Shown: positions 22,317 through 35,400 of the stretch, piece after piece
Layout of the letters: each line of letters starts with the position of its first letter
Numbering within the stretch: position 1 is the first letter of the stretch
From: Eudorina sp. 2006-703-Eu-15
Lineage: Eukaryota > Chlorophyta > Chlorophyceae > Chlamydomonadales > Volvocaceae
Direction of reading: 5' to 3'
Assembly (NCBI GenBank): GCA_003117195.1
Contig: BDSI01000184.1
Coordinates: 53,003 to 117,002, forward strand
DNA length: 64,000 bases
The notes under the pieces: generated by a model
The model's input: the letters and a program-made list of their open reading frames with translations, nothing else
Told to the model about the DNA's origin: nothing
The model's database searches: none
Translations under genes and position numbers: made by a program

Positions 22317-24001
22317 CTGCCGGAGAAGCTGTTCTCTCCGCTAGACTTTCACGTTGACCCGGGCGTGTGCCCAACTTGGTAAAATTGTGACAGATCAGCG
22401 TAGATTATAATGAGGCAATTCAGCTAGTTGTTCGTAGTCTTAGGCAGCAACTGTCAGGCTGCCCAGTGCACAGGTATTCACGGTTGTTCAATGTCGTGAG
22501 TAACAGGCACCTAATATAAGATGGCGCAAATGAGTAACTCGTGCTCCATTCATTGGCTGTCGACAGGTTCTAACTGCATTTGGCGCCGTACAACATCCTT
22601 CGTACCCTGTCTCCACCTTCTGAAGCCACCTTCCCCTTCCACCATACCATGTCGTGCTCCTGCCTTCCTATCTCCAGCAATGGGTTGCATCCATATCGCT
22701 CCGTGGTTCAATGCAACTTTCGTGTGAAACTTTGTACAACAGTATGGTTGAACCGATACCCGGGCGGTAACCGTAACTGCTCATCCGCGTCCAGGTAGCT
22801 TCTCGGCCCCCCATACGCGATAACGATTAAATCCCACGGCATTTTATGATGATGAACATTTGCATGGGGCTCTGCGTGCATGGCATGGGTGTCGTATGGT
22901 TACCGGTGAAGCCTAATTTGTTCCATGTCACCTTCCCTCGAATGGAAAACAGCACAATGCCGCACGCGACCTTTTCCATCCTTCATGCGCAAGAGGACGA
23001 TTTGGCCACCTATGATTATTATTATTGATGTTACAGTGGACCCCGGGGGTCGTCGATGACAGTTATTTGTGACCTGGTGTGACGACACCCCAAGGTTTCA
23101 AAGCTGCTTTATACGTCAAGAAGCACGCAGGAGCTTTGCCCAGTTAACCAAGCGAATTTTGACAGTGTGAAGGAATGCTGTAACGATCGGCACGGATGTC
23201 CCCCATTCTTGAGTGCGCTCTACAGGGCGGCCATAGCGCAGACGCGACAGCATGACCCAGGGGCCATCAGGGGTCTTCCGCATTGCACCCCCGTTAGCAA
23301 CGCATCTGCCAGCTGCACAGGGGGCGCACCAGCTCCATTGTCCAATGGTACGACGGTAGGCGAGCTGGAGGCGCGTGTATCCACACCCCATCGCCAATGA
23401 CGGTCGCTTCGTAGGCATTGTTGGGCTGTCGCTACTGGCGTGACCATCATGGGCTCTAGACGCAAGGGGGCCGAGCGCGTTGACATCACGTAAGGCGCAT
23501 GCTCTGTACATGTTGCTTCGTCCCAAGCCCCGTTTGGCTGATGAGGAATTTCCGGAAATCTTAAAAACACACAGGCAGCATCGCAGCCCCGAACAGCTGC
23601 ATCAGGCAACCTTCGACAAATAACAGCGGCTACCCGTTTTCAGTCACCAGCATGTTAATCAAGCACTTGCCAGGTCCACCCGCAAGAACCAAACTCCTCC
23701 CTTCACCGTCAACCTTTTCAAATCCCCGCCACCGCCCTTCGGTCTCCATGTCACAGTATCGCCCGACCCCTACCAATCCTTGCACACCGGGCCCCACTGC
23801 GGCCATGCAGTGACACGTCACCCTGTTATTGACTCCACCCCGTCCCTGCGCCATGCGTCTCGTCGTCTCTTTCGCTCAAGCGCAGGTGAACTAAATGCCC
23901 TTCGCCACATCCCCACCCAGAGTGGCCGCAAGGTGAGTGCCGCCCTCCTCATCTGGCCCCATGTTCGCACTCCTCATCTGCCCCCGGTCCCCCAGGTGTC
24001 C
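22317..24001. other. intergenic between SYP4 start and LACS stop
   Basis: About 1.7 kb with no recognised gene. A minus-strand TGTAA (plus-strand TTACA at 23031-23035) may be the LACS polyadenylation signal. The rest should include the SYP4 promoter. Small ORFs have no family resemblance. Confidence 0.4.
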
Positions 24002-27000
24002 TCACGCCGTTGAGGGCAGGGATGCGTACATGCCGTCCAGCTGCTCCTGGAAGCGGGCCTTGGCCTGCGACAGTATGACACGAGTGCAACGACGAGGGGG
24101 GTTGACTTCGTCAGAACACACGCAATAAAGCAGCGAGTCTTACGAAGTGCTTTGTTGTCAAGTCGCGTGCCTTGCTGTAAGGCAGCGCCAAAGGGCTGAG
24201 AGCAGCCAAACGTTAGGGATATGCCGGGCGATGCGCATCGAGATACATGGTTACGGTGCGTCTCGTGATTATCATGCCCGAAGGCGTCATGCTGTCATGC
24301 AATAGGCCACTTGCACTATAGGCACTGGACGTCGGACACATGAATCTGTCACTCATCACGAACCTGCGGACGCTTGAGCTTGAACGTGGGCGTCAGCAGG
24401 TCGTTCTCCACGGAGAAGGCCTCCGGGTGCAGGTGGACGGCGTGAACCTGCGAACGCCATCCGGCAGTCCAATGGGGCGCGAATTCACGTGAAGGGACGT
24501 CGGGCCAGAACGACGCACTCTTGTCTGGTAAGATTTTGAGAACACGGTGTCCCGACGTGACACGGGAGTTCGGCAGCCGTCTGCCCTGTGTGCCGCCGGA
24601 ACCGGTGCCGACCTGCTCAAAGCCGCGCAGCTGCGCCTCCCGAGCCTGCTCCTGCATGCTCTTGAACACGGCGTCCACCACGTGCGGGTTCTCGCAGAGC
24701 GCCTTGAGGTCGCCGTCGATGCCGCGCTCTTTAGCCCAGGGCAGCAGCACCTCGGGGTCGGGCACCACCACCGCCACCAGCTGCGAGCGCAGCGAATCGC
24801 CGTACACGAACGCCTGGAGCACCATGGGGCTCCTGCGTGAGCGGGGGAGGCCACCACCAAGTGTGGCGGGCAAAGATTCAAGGGTGTTATGATCTCTTGC
24901 GTACGTAAAACACATGGACGCCTTGAGTAATTCATGGATTGTGCGGGGACAGCATGTGAACACCTATGGACAGCAAGGCTTGAAGGCCATCTTACAAAAC
25001 ACGCAGTGTTTGTTGACCCGTGGGCCTGCGCCCGCTGAGTGGTTGGTGCAGCAACGCGACGACTACCAAGCGTCAGGCCGTACCTGCCGTAGGTGTTCTC
25101 GATCTTCTCTGGCGCGATGTACTCGCCCTGAGCCAGCTTGAAGATGTTCTTCTTGCGGTCAATGATCTTCAGCCGCCCGCCCTCCAACCAGGCACCGACG
25201 TCGCCTGTGCGCGACGAATACATACCGTTGCATGGAGACCTTAACAACCTTACACGGTAATGCGAGACCATTTCTACTTGCTGAGCCTCGACCTTGTTAT
25301 CATCGCGGCCAGACGCCCGCAAAGTTCAATGTTTGCGATGCTTCGCGCTATAATCCACCGTTGCTTACCCGTGTGCAACCACCCGTCTGCGTCCAGCACC
25401 TCGCGGGTCTGCACCTCATCCTTGAAGTAGCCGGCAAAGATGGAAGGACCGCGGACGCAGATCTCACCGCTGCGTTCAGCAATCACAACAATCACCACAA
25501 TGTTGAGCGGACTTTGGGCAGGCAGTCTCTTAAACTGAACAGCGCCCAATGAAGTAAGCCGAACCCCGGCGATGCCGATGACACTGTCTTCGGCTGCCCA
25601 GTAGAGCGCGGTTGCCGAATACAACCAAGCCATCGGTTTCATACGCGACTTGCCCCTGCTCACATCCCGGGTACCCTTCTCACCGCGGGTACGGGTTGTC
25701 CCTGCTGGTGTACCCCATCTCTGGCAAGTCTACCAGCTTGATCTCGACCGCCGGGTTGGGCGCCCCCACGTGGCCCGTGGACAGGTCGTCGGAGCGGGTG
25801 GTTGAGATGGTGCAGGCCGCCTCCGTCATGCCGTAGCCCTCCATAACCGTGGCGCCAAAGCATATGCGCAGGAACGACATGACCTCCTCGCTAATGGGCG
25901 AGGCGCCTGCGCGTGCAAATGGGATGAGTGCGTGTTTGGCGAGAACATGAATTGGGGTCTGGGATGACGCGCCCCTTGTTTGCACCCACCGGAAGCTTTG
26001 ATGAGACCCGCTGCGGCGAGCCGCACACCCTTTCTGTGCAAATGCAAAAAATGTTTTAAAACCCCCACACACACCCGGTTATGGGTGGGCTTCTTGTTAA
26101 ACACACCCACAGCCGACAGGCGACTTTGCCTGCCTCTATGCCGCGACCGGGAAGGCACACGCCCAACGGCATCGGCTGACAGCCATTCTACGCACTGTAC
26201 ACCTCCCACCCTTACAGTCGCCCCACCCAACCACCCACCCGAGATCATGTACTTCAGCTCGCCGCCCAGCTTGGCGCGGATCTTGCTGAACACCAGCTTG
26301 TCATACAGCCGCCCCCAGCGCCCGCCCACCGGGTCGCCCCGCGCCAGCGCCGCCTTCTTGTGCGCGTAGGCCCGCTCAAACAGCGCACGCGCCAGCGGGG
26401 ACCCCGTCTGCACCGCCAGTATGACTCGGTCGTAGATGCGGTTCCACAGGCGGGGCACAGACGCGAAAATCTGCGCATGGAAGCCACCGAGGGGCAGCGG
26501 CATTTATGCAGCAGCGGTCGGGACTGTGTGCGCAGACGGAGCTGAATCCGTCGCGATGCCGAGCAGCCCAGGGACTGCAGCCTTTTACACGATGAAAACC
26601 AGCCAACCAGGTGCGGTTGCTTATGTCAGTTATGTGTCAACGTGCAGGTCTGCTGCTCAGTCGCGCCGTGTGAGCACTGCAGGCCCTTTGCATCCCAGCA
26701 GAGCCCGTACTCACCTGCGGTTTGAGCGTCATGACGTCATCCAGCAGCTCCTGCAGACAGCCAAGAAGACGTAACAACACTTACATTACGACAATGAAAA
26801 AGGCCTTCACACTCCTGCCATGGATGGTGATGCTGCGTGCAGAGTATCTCCTGTTCTTACAAAACGTACTGAATAGCCGCGGCAAAACGTACTGAATAGC
26901 CGCGGCAGAGCTGCAAGATGCACTAACCCCGGCGCATAACCCCGAACGCACAACCTCCGGCATCAAGACCCAAAGAGCTCTTTTTTCATAAGGTACACGT

Positions 27001-30000
27001 CAATCGGTCGCTCGCGGACTTTAACACCGCCTCCCCTCCTCAAACCCGTGCAGTGCAATGCATGTCCCCTGCAGTGTTGTGCATTCTGAATGCGCAGTCC
27101 AACACTTGCCGCACCAACTCTCAATCCCGTCAACTTTTCCACACCTGCACGTTACCCGAATAGAAGCCGATGGCAGCGCCCAGGTGCGTCAGCTGCGAAC
27201 ACACAAATGGGGCGAGTACATAAGCATTGGAACTTGCACATAGAGCCTCTCATACCGACCAAGGTTTGACAGCAGGTAGATGCACACGCATCACACCTCT
27301 CAATTCGATCCTGATCGAGGCATCCGACATCCGACTGACAAAGGCACGGCCCGGAAGCAACCATGTCCCTAGGCATCCTCGACAGGTCCCAATCATGGTC
27401 CCTTCCCAGTCCGAGAGCTTTCATACGCACCAGCACGAGGTTGACCCGCTCGTAGATGTGCGCCAGGGGAAGGTAGCTGAGGTGGCGGTCTCCAGGCGCC
27501 GACTCCGGCAGAAGGGTCGACGTGCCCGCGGCGTTGGCAATGAGGTTGGCGTGCGTCAGGACGGCACCTGTGTTGTCGTCGCCGGGGTATACCATTCGAT
27601 CTTTTATTGATTAACCAGCACGGCACAGGAGCAGCGGGATGAAAGTTGTGCTGACAGCAAGCTACATTGAGAACTTCCGCGGGCGACGGATAGGCATTGA
27701 TACGAGCAGAAAACCACATATCCTCAAACCCATGCACCCACAACCACGACGGTATGCTGTCCGTCGTGTGTGGCTCAAATTGCCGGACTTTGCCCGCGTT
27801 CCAGTCCGCAGTCCCACCTTTCGGCTGCCCTGTCGTCCCAGAGGTGTAACAGAGCGTGGCTGTGTCCGACGGCTTGGGTGGCACGTGCGCCCGCGGGTGG
27901 CGCCTCCCCAGCTGTTCTACCGCGTCCAGAGTCACCAGCCGGCAGTTGACGCCAGCAGGCGGGTCAGGCAGCGGACCCGTGGCACCCCACACCACCTGCA
28001 GCAGGGGTGTGTGCAAATGCGCGACAATCATACTGGGGCGGAATCGTTCCATGCTATCGTGTGCAACTGACGACAGCGCATCGACCAAGACACCGCGCGG
28101 TGGACTTAGTTGCGGTCATAGCAGCACGACTGGACGGGGGTAGGCATGTGTTCATCTTGTCTCGTGCGGAAAGTGGTAGCATCTGCATCTGTGTGCTCTC
28201 ATTACATAAACACAGACGCTGGGTAAGAGGGACGAAGACCACAGGTGCTTCACGGATTCACCTGCCAGTATATTTTGGCAGGCTGGGACTCGAGAGGCTG
28301 ATGCAACCTCGTGCTTTCCATTGCCCGCCCATGTCCCCTTTTGAATAAATACGCAGGCGCCGAAGGAAGAGCCGCAAGTCAACAGACAGCCCCAAGCAGC
28401 CTTGTCAACCCACCAGGAGGCGGATGCCCGGACACCGGGGCAGGCAGGTCATGATGGTGGGTAGTACAGCCGCACTGACGCCCACCGCCGCCAACTCCGC
28501 ATGATTCGAGATGAACTCAACGGCGTCAGGGCCAAGGGTGTCGTACAACGGTACGCTGACCATTGCGTAGGCGTGCAGCGCCGAGTCAAAGAGGACCCAC
28601 TCTGTGGGCCGCCGGCCAAGGGACGGACAACGGGCCCGCTCAGCTGGTGTATACAAGGATCGATGTTTTTTTCTTACCTCCGACGATCTGCCAATGCCGG
28701 ACAAACAGCGTGAATAATAGCAACGGCAAGGCCAACAAAAAGGGCGAGCGTGGTTCATAAACACAGATCACATCAGACACAGCCACGCAAGCGTGTCAGG
28801 CTTGCATGTCATCAGGTAACCATGTCCGGGTCGCACATGATCGCGAACCCAACACATACCGTATACACCAAACGCCGCACATGCACACGAACAAGCACGG
28901 CGCCAAACCTGCACGTACCCTTGTTGTTGACAGAGTAGATGCCCACGCCCGCCTTCGGTTGCAACCCCAGCTGGAGCAGCCCCGAACCAATCGCGGTGCG
29001 AATGTCGCTGGCCTGGGTAGGACATCAAGGGCAAGGAGGTGTGCGGGTTTCCGCATAGTCAATGAGAACGGAAGCGCATAAGCGCCACCGACGACGTACG
29101 TAGCACTGCCTCAAAACACGGTACTGGCAAAGTAGGGTATCCTCGAGGACACTGCAGCACAGGTGGTTGTGCCACGCATCGGCCTCTCGCGCTGTATGCC
29201 TGCATGCAACAAAAAACAAACACCCATCAAATCCGCCCAAGCTTTTCTCTGCCCAACCTTCCATCGTGAGCCTTTCACTGTCCGACCTTCCGTCGCGACC
29301 GCGACATGCTTGCCCATGGTCAGATCTGCTCCCACGTGAGGGCCATACCTGCGCATAAGTCATCCATGTGTACGGCCCCAGACGTCCCTTGTCGTCCAGT
29401 TTGCGGCAGCCAAGGTACGGCATCTGCATGGTGAGTCACGATCTGGGTCAATGGCAGAGTGTATATCGCTTGCACCATTCCCTCGTGTGGACCGTGCTGC
29501 TTGCAATGCGAGTCGGGGCCACAAATCGGAGCCTAAATCTGCAGCACCAGCACGCAACCCAACGCGGTGCACCCCAAACCTAGGACACGCGTCCATCTCC
29601 GCCTATGCACATGGCTCGCGCGTAATCTGATTAGGCCGGCCGCTAGGCCTTGTTGTTAGGCCTTGTGCAAGTCCGAACACCAGCCGCGTCACAAAGACGA
29701 CGCATCCTGACCGTTCGCGTCCTATGCTCACATGGGGAAACTTCGATGCGCTGTACTCCAAGTTGTCGTACAATGTGCGGACGTGGTCCGCTGGAGGAGG
29801 ATACGTCGAGACCAGCTGGAAGGGCGAGGTGGCTGACCTGCATGTCATTTGGGTTTGGATTTGGACAAACTAGCAGCGTAAGAGTGAGCTGTTGACAGCG
29901 TGTACCGCACAGAGCATTTGCTCCGTACCGAAACCCCAACTGCCTATGAAAGAAAACAAGCTCCAGCATTCATTGCAGCGGACGGTGAAGCGTGATGAAT

Positions 30001-30420
30001 GCTTGGCGTCGCGAAACCCCTAGCACGTGCCTGTCTGCCAACCGCCGTAATATGGCACTGAAGCTGACAAGCCCTGCCGGGACTGTTATTGAGACACATG
30101 CGTTTCATGCAGCCCGTGACGTATGAAATAGTCAAGCTGGTGGTAGTGTGACATGGTGCGGTTTTGCCGCAACATCGTTTGACGTCGATAAACGGTAATG
30201 GTTACACGTTTATGCGGCCCCATCCTTCTCACCTGTAAACGTTCCACGGTCCATCAGGAGTAAGCTTCTCCGGCAGGGCGATACTGTACGTTGGAACGTC
30301 AAGGGCGCCCTGGTGCTGGCCGGCCGTCGGTGCGAGCGAGAGCACCCCCCTTTCTGCTTGGAGAAGTTGCCTAGCAAGTAGCTCCGTGCGCTGTTGCGCA
30401 GTCGCCTGAGGGTGGGCCAT
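24002..30420 (-). CDS. LACS: long-chain acyl-CoA synthetase, LACS6/7-like
   Basis: Sixteen exons in phase: 30420-30233, 29837-29732, 29423-29349, 29012-28919, 28601-28414, 27995-27818, 27567-27431, 27192-27145, 26750-26715, 26470-26239, 25906-25684, 25469-25369, 25204-25084, 24832-24613, 24447-24364 and 24064-24002, giving 697 aa. The family length is about 700. Motifs are the P-loop [44 protein letters not shown] and the linker [18 protein letters not shown]. It activates long-chain fatty acids to acyl-CoA with ATP. The start at 30420 gives [15 protein letters not shown]; an in-frame ATG at 30480 would add 20 residues. The closest plant relatives are the peroxisomal LACS6/7 (shared IALPEKL ... 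WNVYRS). RTELLARQL near the N terminus is PTS2-like but has Thr at the second position. The C terminus (PSTA) is not PTS1. Confidence 0.92.
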
Positions 30421-30480
30421 GAGGGCCCGTGAAATGGGCGCTTCTTGTCGCGGTGCTCCTGTCGGGTTCCCACAAGACAA

Positions 30481-30819
30481 AGTCTATGCCAGCCAGCGTT
30501 GTATTAGCAGCTGATCCAAGTGCCAAGTCTATACAAAAACCTTTAAGATTTGGGAGTGCAGCATGTGCAATGAGACGCGTACAACGGTTATGAGCAACAA
30601 ACCGTTGACACGTCAGAAGTTGACAAAATCAATTTGTCTCAGCAATAGAACTGTTTGCTTTTATCACGAAATGAACAAGTATGACGAGTAATTCTGCAAT
30701 GTCTGCGTCGGTAGGGTCACAAGCGTGCCGAGTCTTTTTCAAAAATTTCAACGCCATATGATCCAGGCATATCCATGATATGGTCGGTTTTATGCCCTTT
30801 GAACTTATCTTAGGGTAGG
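30481..30819. promoter_or_regulatory. divergent promoter region, LACS / coiled-coil gene
   Basis: The 340-400 bp between the two head-to-head starts are AT-richer than the flanking exons and hold no gene. The stretch must contain both promoters, but I cannot assign specific elements. Confidence 0.45.
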
Positions 30820-33800
30820 ATGTCGAACTGGGTTGTAAACGCCAACGCTACCATACCTTTCTCTGGGAGCTTGGGATCATCTACTTATCCTTATGTGTAT
30901 TATGATGATCAAGCTACTGCGACGAAACATGGTCAGGCTGTTGCACCGGAAGCCCGGGAAGGGTTGTCGAGCGCCCCAAACGTTGCTGGCCCGCAACCCG
31001 CCGCTGCGTCTGCGTGGAGTCATTCAGCGGCAGCGACGCAGATGCGTTCGTGGGCAAGTCCTCCGCATCCTGGCGGACAACCGATGATCTATGGTCTTGG
31101 AGACCAGCCGGTTGCAACGAGTCCGGCAAACCAAAGTCTGTACGAGGAGAGAATTTTCGATCTTGAACGAGAGCTGCAAGCAGCGCGTGCTCAATGTGAG
31201 AAACAGCAGCAGCAGGGGCGCATCCTGCACGGGCAAATGGAGAGTCTCACTTCAGACCTGGCAGCAGAGCGGCATAGAGCAGAGGACTTGACTCGGCAGC
31301 TCGTGACCGTGTCTGCTGCGCATCAGGCACTGCAGGTGCGGTGCGGATTTTGGTCACTGCCTGTCCTTGGTTGGGTGCTCCACAGGGCCATCTCAGGGTT
31401 TCTCTGCTTGTGAGTATGGGGGATCATTCAGATGAACGCCGCGCATGAGTTCGCCTCTTAGCCCTAGCACGCGAGACGCATGGGACGTATTCATGTTCCG
31501 CACTGGCCCCGGCGTGCAACGCTGTCAACTTATACCCTCCCCCTGTCTGCTGTCGCCAGCTTGAGCACGAGCGCCTCATCTCGCAACATGCTGCTATCGT
31601 ACGGGAGCATGAGCACACGACGTCCTCCCAAGCAGCTGCATTGCGGGAGCTGGAGGCACGGCACGCGGAAGTGACGCGCCTGCAACGTCAACTGGACGAG
31701 GCACAGGCGGCGGCCAAGGCCAGCGCTGCTGCTGCGGCTGTGGCAGCAGGCCAACAGCCAGGGACAACAGCGGCTGGGAAGCCAGGCGCCTCCAGGTGCA
31801 GCATCTGCCTCTGGTCACACTGAAAATCACGTAATTTCCCCTGCTGGTTGGTCTGATTATAGTGCAGTCCAGTTTGTGTCCCGAGACATGAATTAACTCG
31901 AGTGGGTCCCCGCAATTGGCGTTGTGCGGCAGGGCTATGCCACCGCCACACACACGGATAACTGGTCACGCGGGCGTGCACCTGTCGGCTGCTGAGGAGG
32001 ACAAGTGGGGCCTCCGGCTGCATAAGGCCGAACGGGCTCTTGAGGAGGAGCGGCGCGTTAGCGAGGATTTGCGCCACCAGCTGAAGGCCGCGGAGGCTGA
32101 CTCCCGTGCCATGTACCAGCGGTTGAGACAGGTGCGTTGCGTCCAGATCGCAGTTCGCGGCCCGGCGGCGTCACGTTACTTGTCCCCAATTTACCGACCC
32201 AGCCTTTACCGTTCTTGCGTAAGGTGAACTCTGCCCTGAGAACTTCGGTAAAATGTGCCATGCCTTATCTTGTGTGTGTTACTTCATTTCCTCAGCTTGA
32301 GGCGGAGTTGGAAAGCCCTTCCGGAGCCCGTGCATCTGCGGCCGCAAATGAGGCGGCGCTCAAGTCCCCAAGGGGCTTGTCGCCTCTGTCTCCGCCGCCG
32401 CCTCTCTTTAGCACGTCATCGGGGGCTTTGCCGCCGAGTGGAAGTGGACCGCTACTGGCCGTGGCCAGCGGTTCCCCGTCGGGCGCAGGAGCAGCCGCAC
32501 TAGGGAGAGCAGCAAGTGCTGGCAGCGGCATGGGCAGCAGCCAGGCGCAGCCTGGCGGGGCAAAAGTTGGTCTTTCCTCAGGTAGTGCGTTTGCCAGCTC
32601 TGCAACGGGGTTTCGGAGCGGTGGTGCTGCAAGCGGCGGAGGTGCATCACAGCTGCCAGCTCCGCAGGAGGAGCATGTGGCGCGGTTGAAACGGGTGCGT
32701 GGGGCGCGTCTGGGAGCTGCTCCCTGTTTCTGCTGTCTCCAATAGTGAAGTCTTGATTGTTAGGAACAGTATGAATTGAGCAGGGTCGTAGCACTAAATG
32801 GTGTGACGCTTCGGCCTTTGCTTTGGAAATGGAATTGCGATTGTCTACCGTACCGAGCAATTGCGTACCGCTGTCTGTGCAACCTTACGTGGTCCTTGAC
32901 GGGCGTCGCGACGGGGTTTTCTTCAGCAGGAGGTGGACGGCCTTCGCTCCGACCTGACCAAGTTGGCAGCGGCGGAGGAGCTGCACCGTGTGGCAGCGCG
33001 CGCAGCGGAGGATCGGGCTCGTGCTGCCGAGCTGGTCAGTTTGGATGTCCAGAAACAGTGTGATCAGGCTGCGCGGACGATAGGCCGACTGATTGACGAG
33101 AACAGCGAGCTGGTCGCCAAGCTCAACTCTCAGGCCAACGTGCTAGCGGGTGAGTCCCCAAGGATTTCCGTCCGAATATTCACGAGGGTTTCGCCCGAAT
33201 CTGCAGGCGTCTGACTATCCTAGCGAAAGAGGAATAACCGGTCTTGGGTTATACGCAAATGACGAGTTCGCCTTTGAAGGCTGGAAATAGAACGCGTGTC
33301 ACAGGAAGAGCCGGAAGAATCGTATTAGGTTCAGAAATGCGTCCCGGCCGTAGCATTAAAGGCTGTGCCATCGTGGTTTACAATCGCCTTGCGCAGACTG
33401 CAAGACCACCGCCGCCAGCAAGGAAGCGATGCTCCGCAGCCTCGAAACCCGTCTCGCGCAAGCGGAGGCGCAGTTGGCAGCTGTGCAGGCACAGGGCAGC
33501 CATGCGGCTCACCAGCCTGCTGGCGACATGCAGGGGCAGCAACCTGTCCAGGATCATCTGTCAAACGGCCTGGCGCCTGCGGATGGGCCGCGGGGGCATC
33601 GGGAGGAGCCTGCCATGAACGGCAATGAGGCGGGACGGCTGCTGCCGCAGACAGGCGGAGTTTCACATCCTGCCGGGGCGGCCCCAGGGGCAGGCCCTGG
33701 CAGAGAGGTGCTTCTCCCCGGTGGGCCGCTGACGGAGGCGGACTGGAAGCTGGTGATGCTTTCGGAGGAGATCAGGCGGCTCATAAAGGAGGTGTCGTTG

Positions 33801-35150
33801 TCGAGCACCGCGTGCCTAGCCCTGCAGCTGAAGAGCCTGGCTGCGCCACTGCACCACCTCGAAGCGGCAGCCGAATCGGCCGGCTCTGGCAATGACAGCT
33901 CCGAGGAGCCTAAGGGGCCGCCGCTGGATCTAGAGCGAATCCTGTCGCGGCTCGAGGGCCTAGCAGGCCGGCGGCTTGGGCCCGGCGAGACAGCAGCCTA
34001 CATCATAGAATTGGCCGGTCACATGGAGGCTTTGGATCATGAGCTCAATGTACAGAAGCGGCGTATGGCAGCGCTGCGGGGGACGACCCCGTGCGCGGGG
34101 CCGGAGGCGGGGCCCGTAGTCGACGGGGTCGGTCTGGCGACCGGTGCGGACGCGAATGTGAACATTAGCAGCGGTGTGGGTCAGGGCCATGGGCCCGCGC
34201 AGGCGGTGTCTCCGCAATTAGACCAGGTGCAACTCAAGGAGGAGCAGCAGCAACAGGCAGTTGGGCAGGTAGGCAGTATGCAGGGCGTGAGTGGGACCCG
34301 GGAGGAAGGGCAAGCTGTACCGCAGGCATTGGCAACGCCACCGGGGCCCGCTTCTCCATCGGGCCACCCAGCTGTGGACGGTGGAATCGCGGTGCAGGAT
34401 ACGTTAGCGACCGCTGTCTCTGGCACGTTGGAGGAGGTGGGCTCTGCCAGAGCGTTGGCAAGAAACGGAGCGTTTGGGAGCTTCGTGGATGGCAGCTCGT
34501 CACGCCCGACCCGCAGCAGTACCGCAAGCCAGCAGCAGCCCTCGCAGTCACAGCCTTCAGCTCATCCCGCTTCGCCGACGCCGGCACCGCCACCCGCCGC
34601 CCATCATATCGTGTCGCCATTCAACCATCTTGCTCACCGGCGGGACCCGCAATCCCAGCCGGCGGGGCCGCCGCTCTCCTCGGACGTCCACCAAGGTGTA
34701 GACGGTACACAGCCACAGCAATCGATGGCGGGAGCCAGCACGGGAGTGGACGACTCGAACGCAGGCGCGGAATCCTCAGGCCCCCGGTCATCTCTGGACT
34801 TCCGGAACACACAGAGGTCTGAGCTGGCGGCGGCGGCGGCGGCGGCCGTCGCAGCGGCAGCGGCGGCGGAGGCAGATCGGGCGGGCCCGGCCACTGCACC
34901 GGTCAATGCAGGTGCTGTGGCAGTCGTCCTGCAGCCCGTCGAGGCGCCGCCGTCGCCGCGCGCTGCGCCAGGCACAGCAGCCGTTCTGGCTCCCGTTCCG
35001 ATTGCTGGCCTGGCGACGGATGCCGGCGTGTCGGGTGCGGACGCACTGCTGGAGGATGACCTATTGGACGAAGCAGCAGCAGGTCGGGTAAAGCCGCGGC
35101 GCGCGCGGGTGGGTTTATGGGGTTGGATCTCGGGTGATTCCTCGCGGTGA
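30820..35150 (+). CDS. large coiled-coil protein, family not recognised
   Basis: Six exons in phase: 30820-31335, 31560-31795, 31933-32131, 32296-32694, 32927-33149 and 33397-35150 (TGA), about 1,108 aa. Segments of strong heptad character (YEERIFDLERELQAARAQCE, RHAEVTRLQRQLDEAQAAAK, KWGLRLHKAERALEEERRV, DKQCDQAARTIGRLIDENSEL-like, LRSLETRLAQAEAQLAAVQ) alternate with Ser/Gly/Ala/Pro-rich linkers. A more ordered helical region lies at about 33740-34090 (DWKLVMLSEEIRRLIKEVS, IIELAGHMEALDHELNVQKRR). The last exon ends in a long disordered stretch and VGLWGWISGDSSR. The architecture suggests a golgin-, centrosomal- or cytoskeletal-type scaffold, but no signature domain was seen. The 3' end is uncertain, because coding-like sequence continues to 35398 in another frame (see findings). 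Confidence 0.7.
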
Positions 35151-35400
35151 ACTTCGGTGTAAGCAGCATATGCAGGCAAACGGGGCCACTGCAGCATGTA
35201 ATTGCGTGCAAGAATTGCTGTTTGATCCTCGGAGGAGGAATTCCTCGGATATGCGCGGGCATTAGGACCTGTGCCGGATGTCCGAGCGATGTACGGGTTG
35301 AGCAGCCGCGACACAGTGGGGATGGTGGGCGAGGAGGTTGATGCGCATATGGACATAGCCAGGTATCCGGACTTCGCAGGGGACATGTTGGCCAGTTAAG

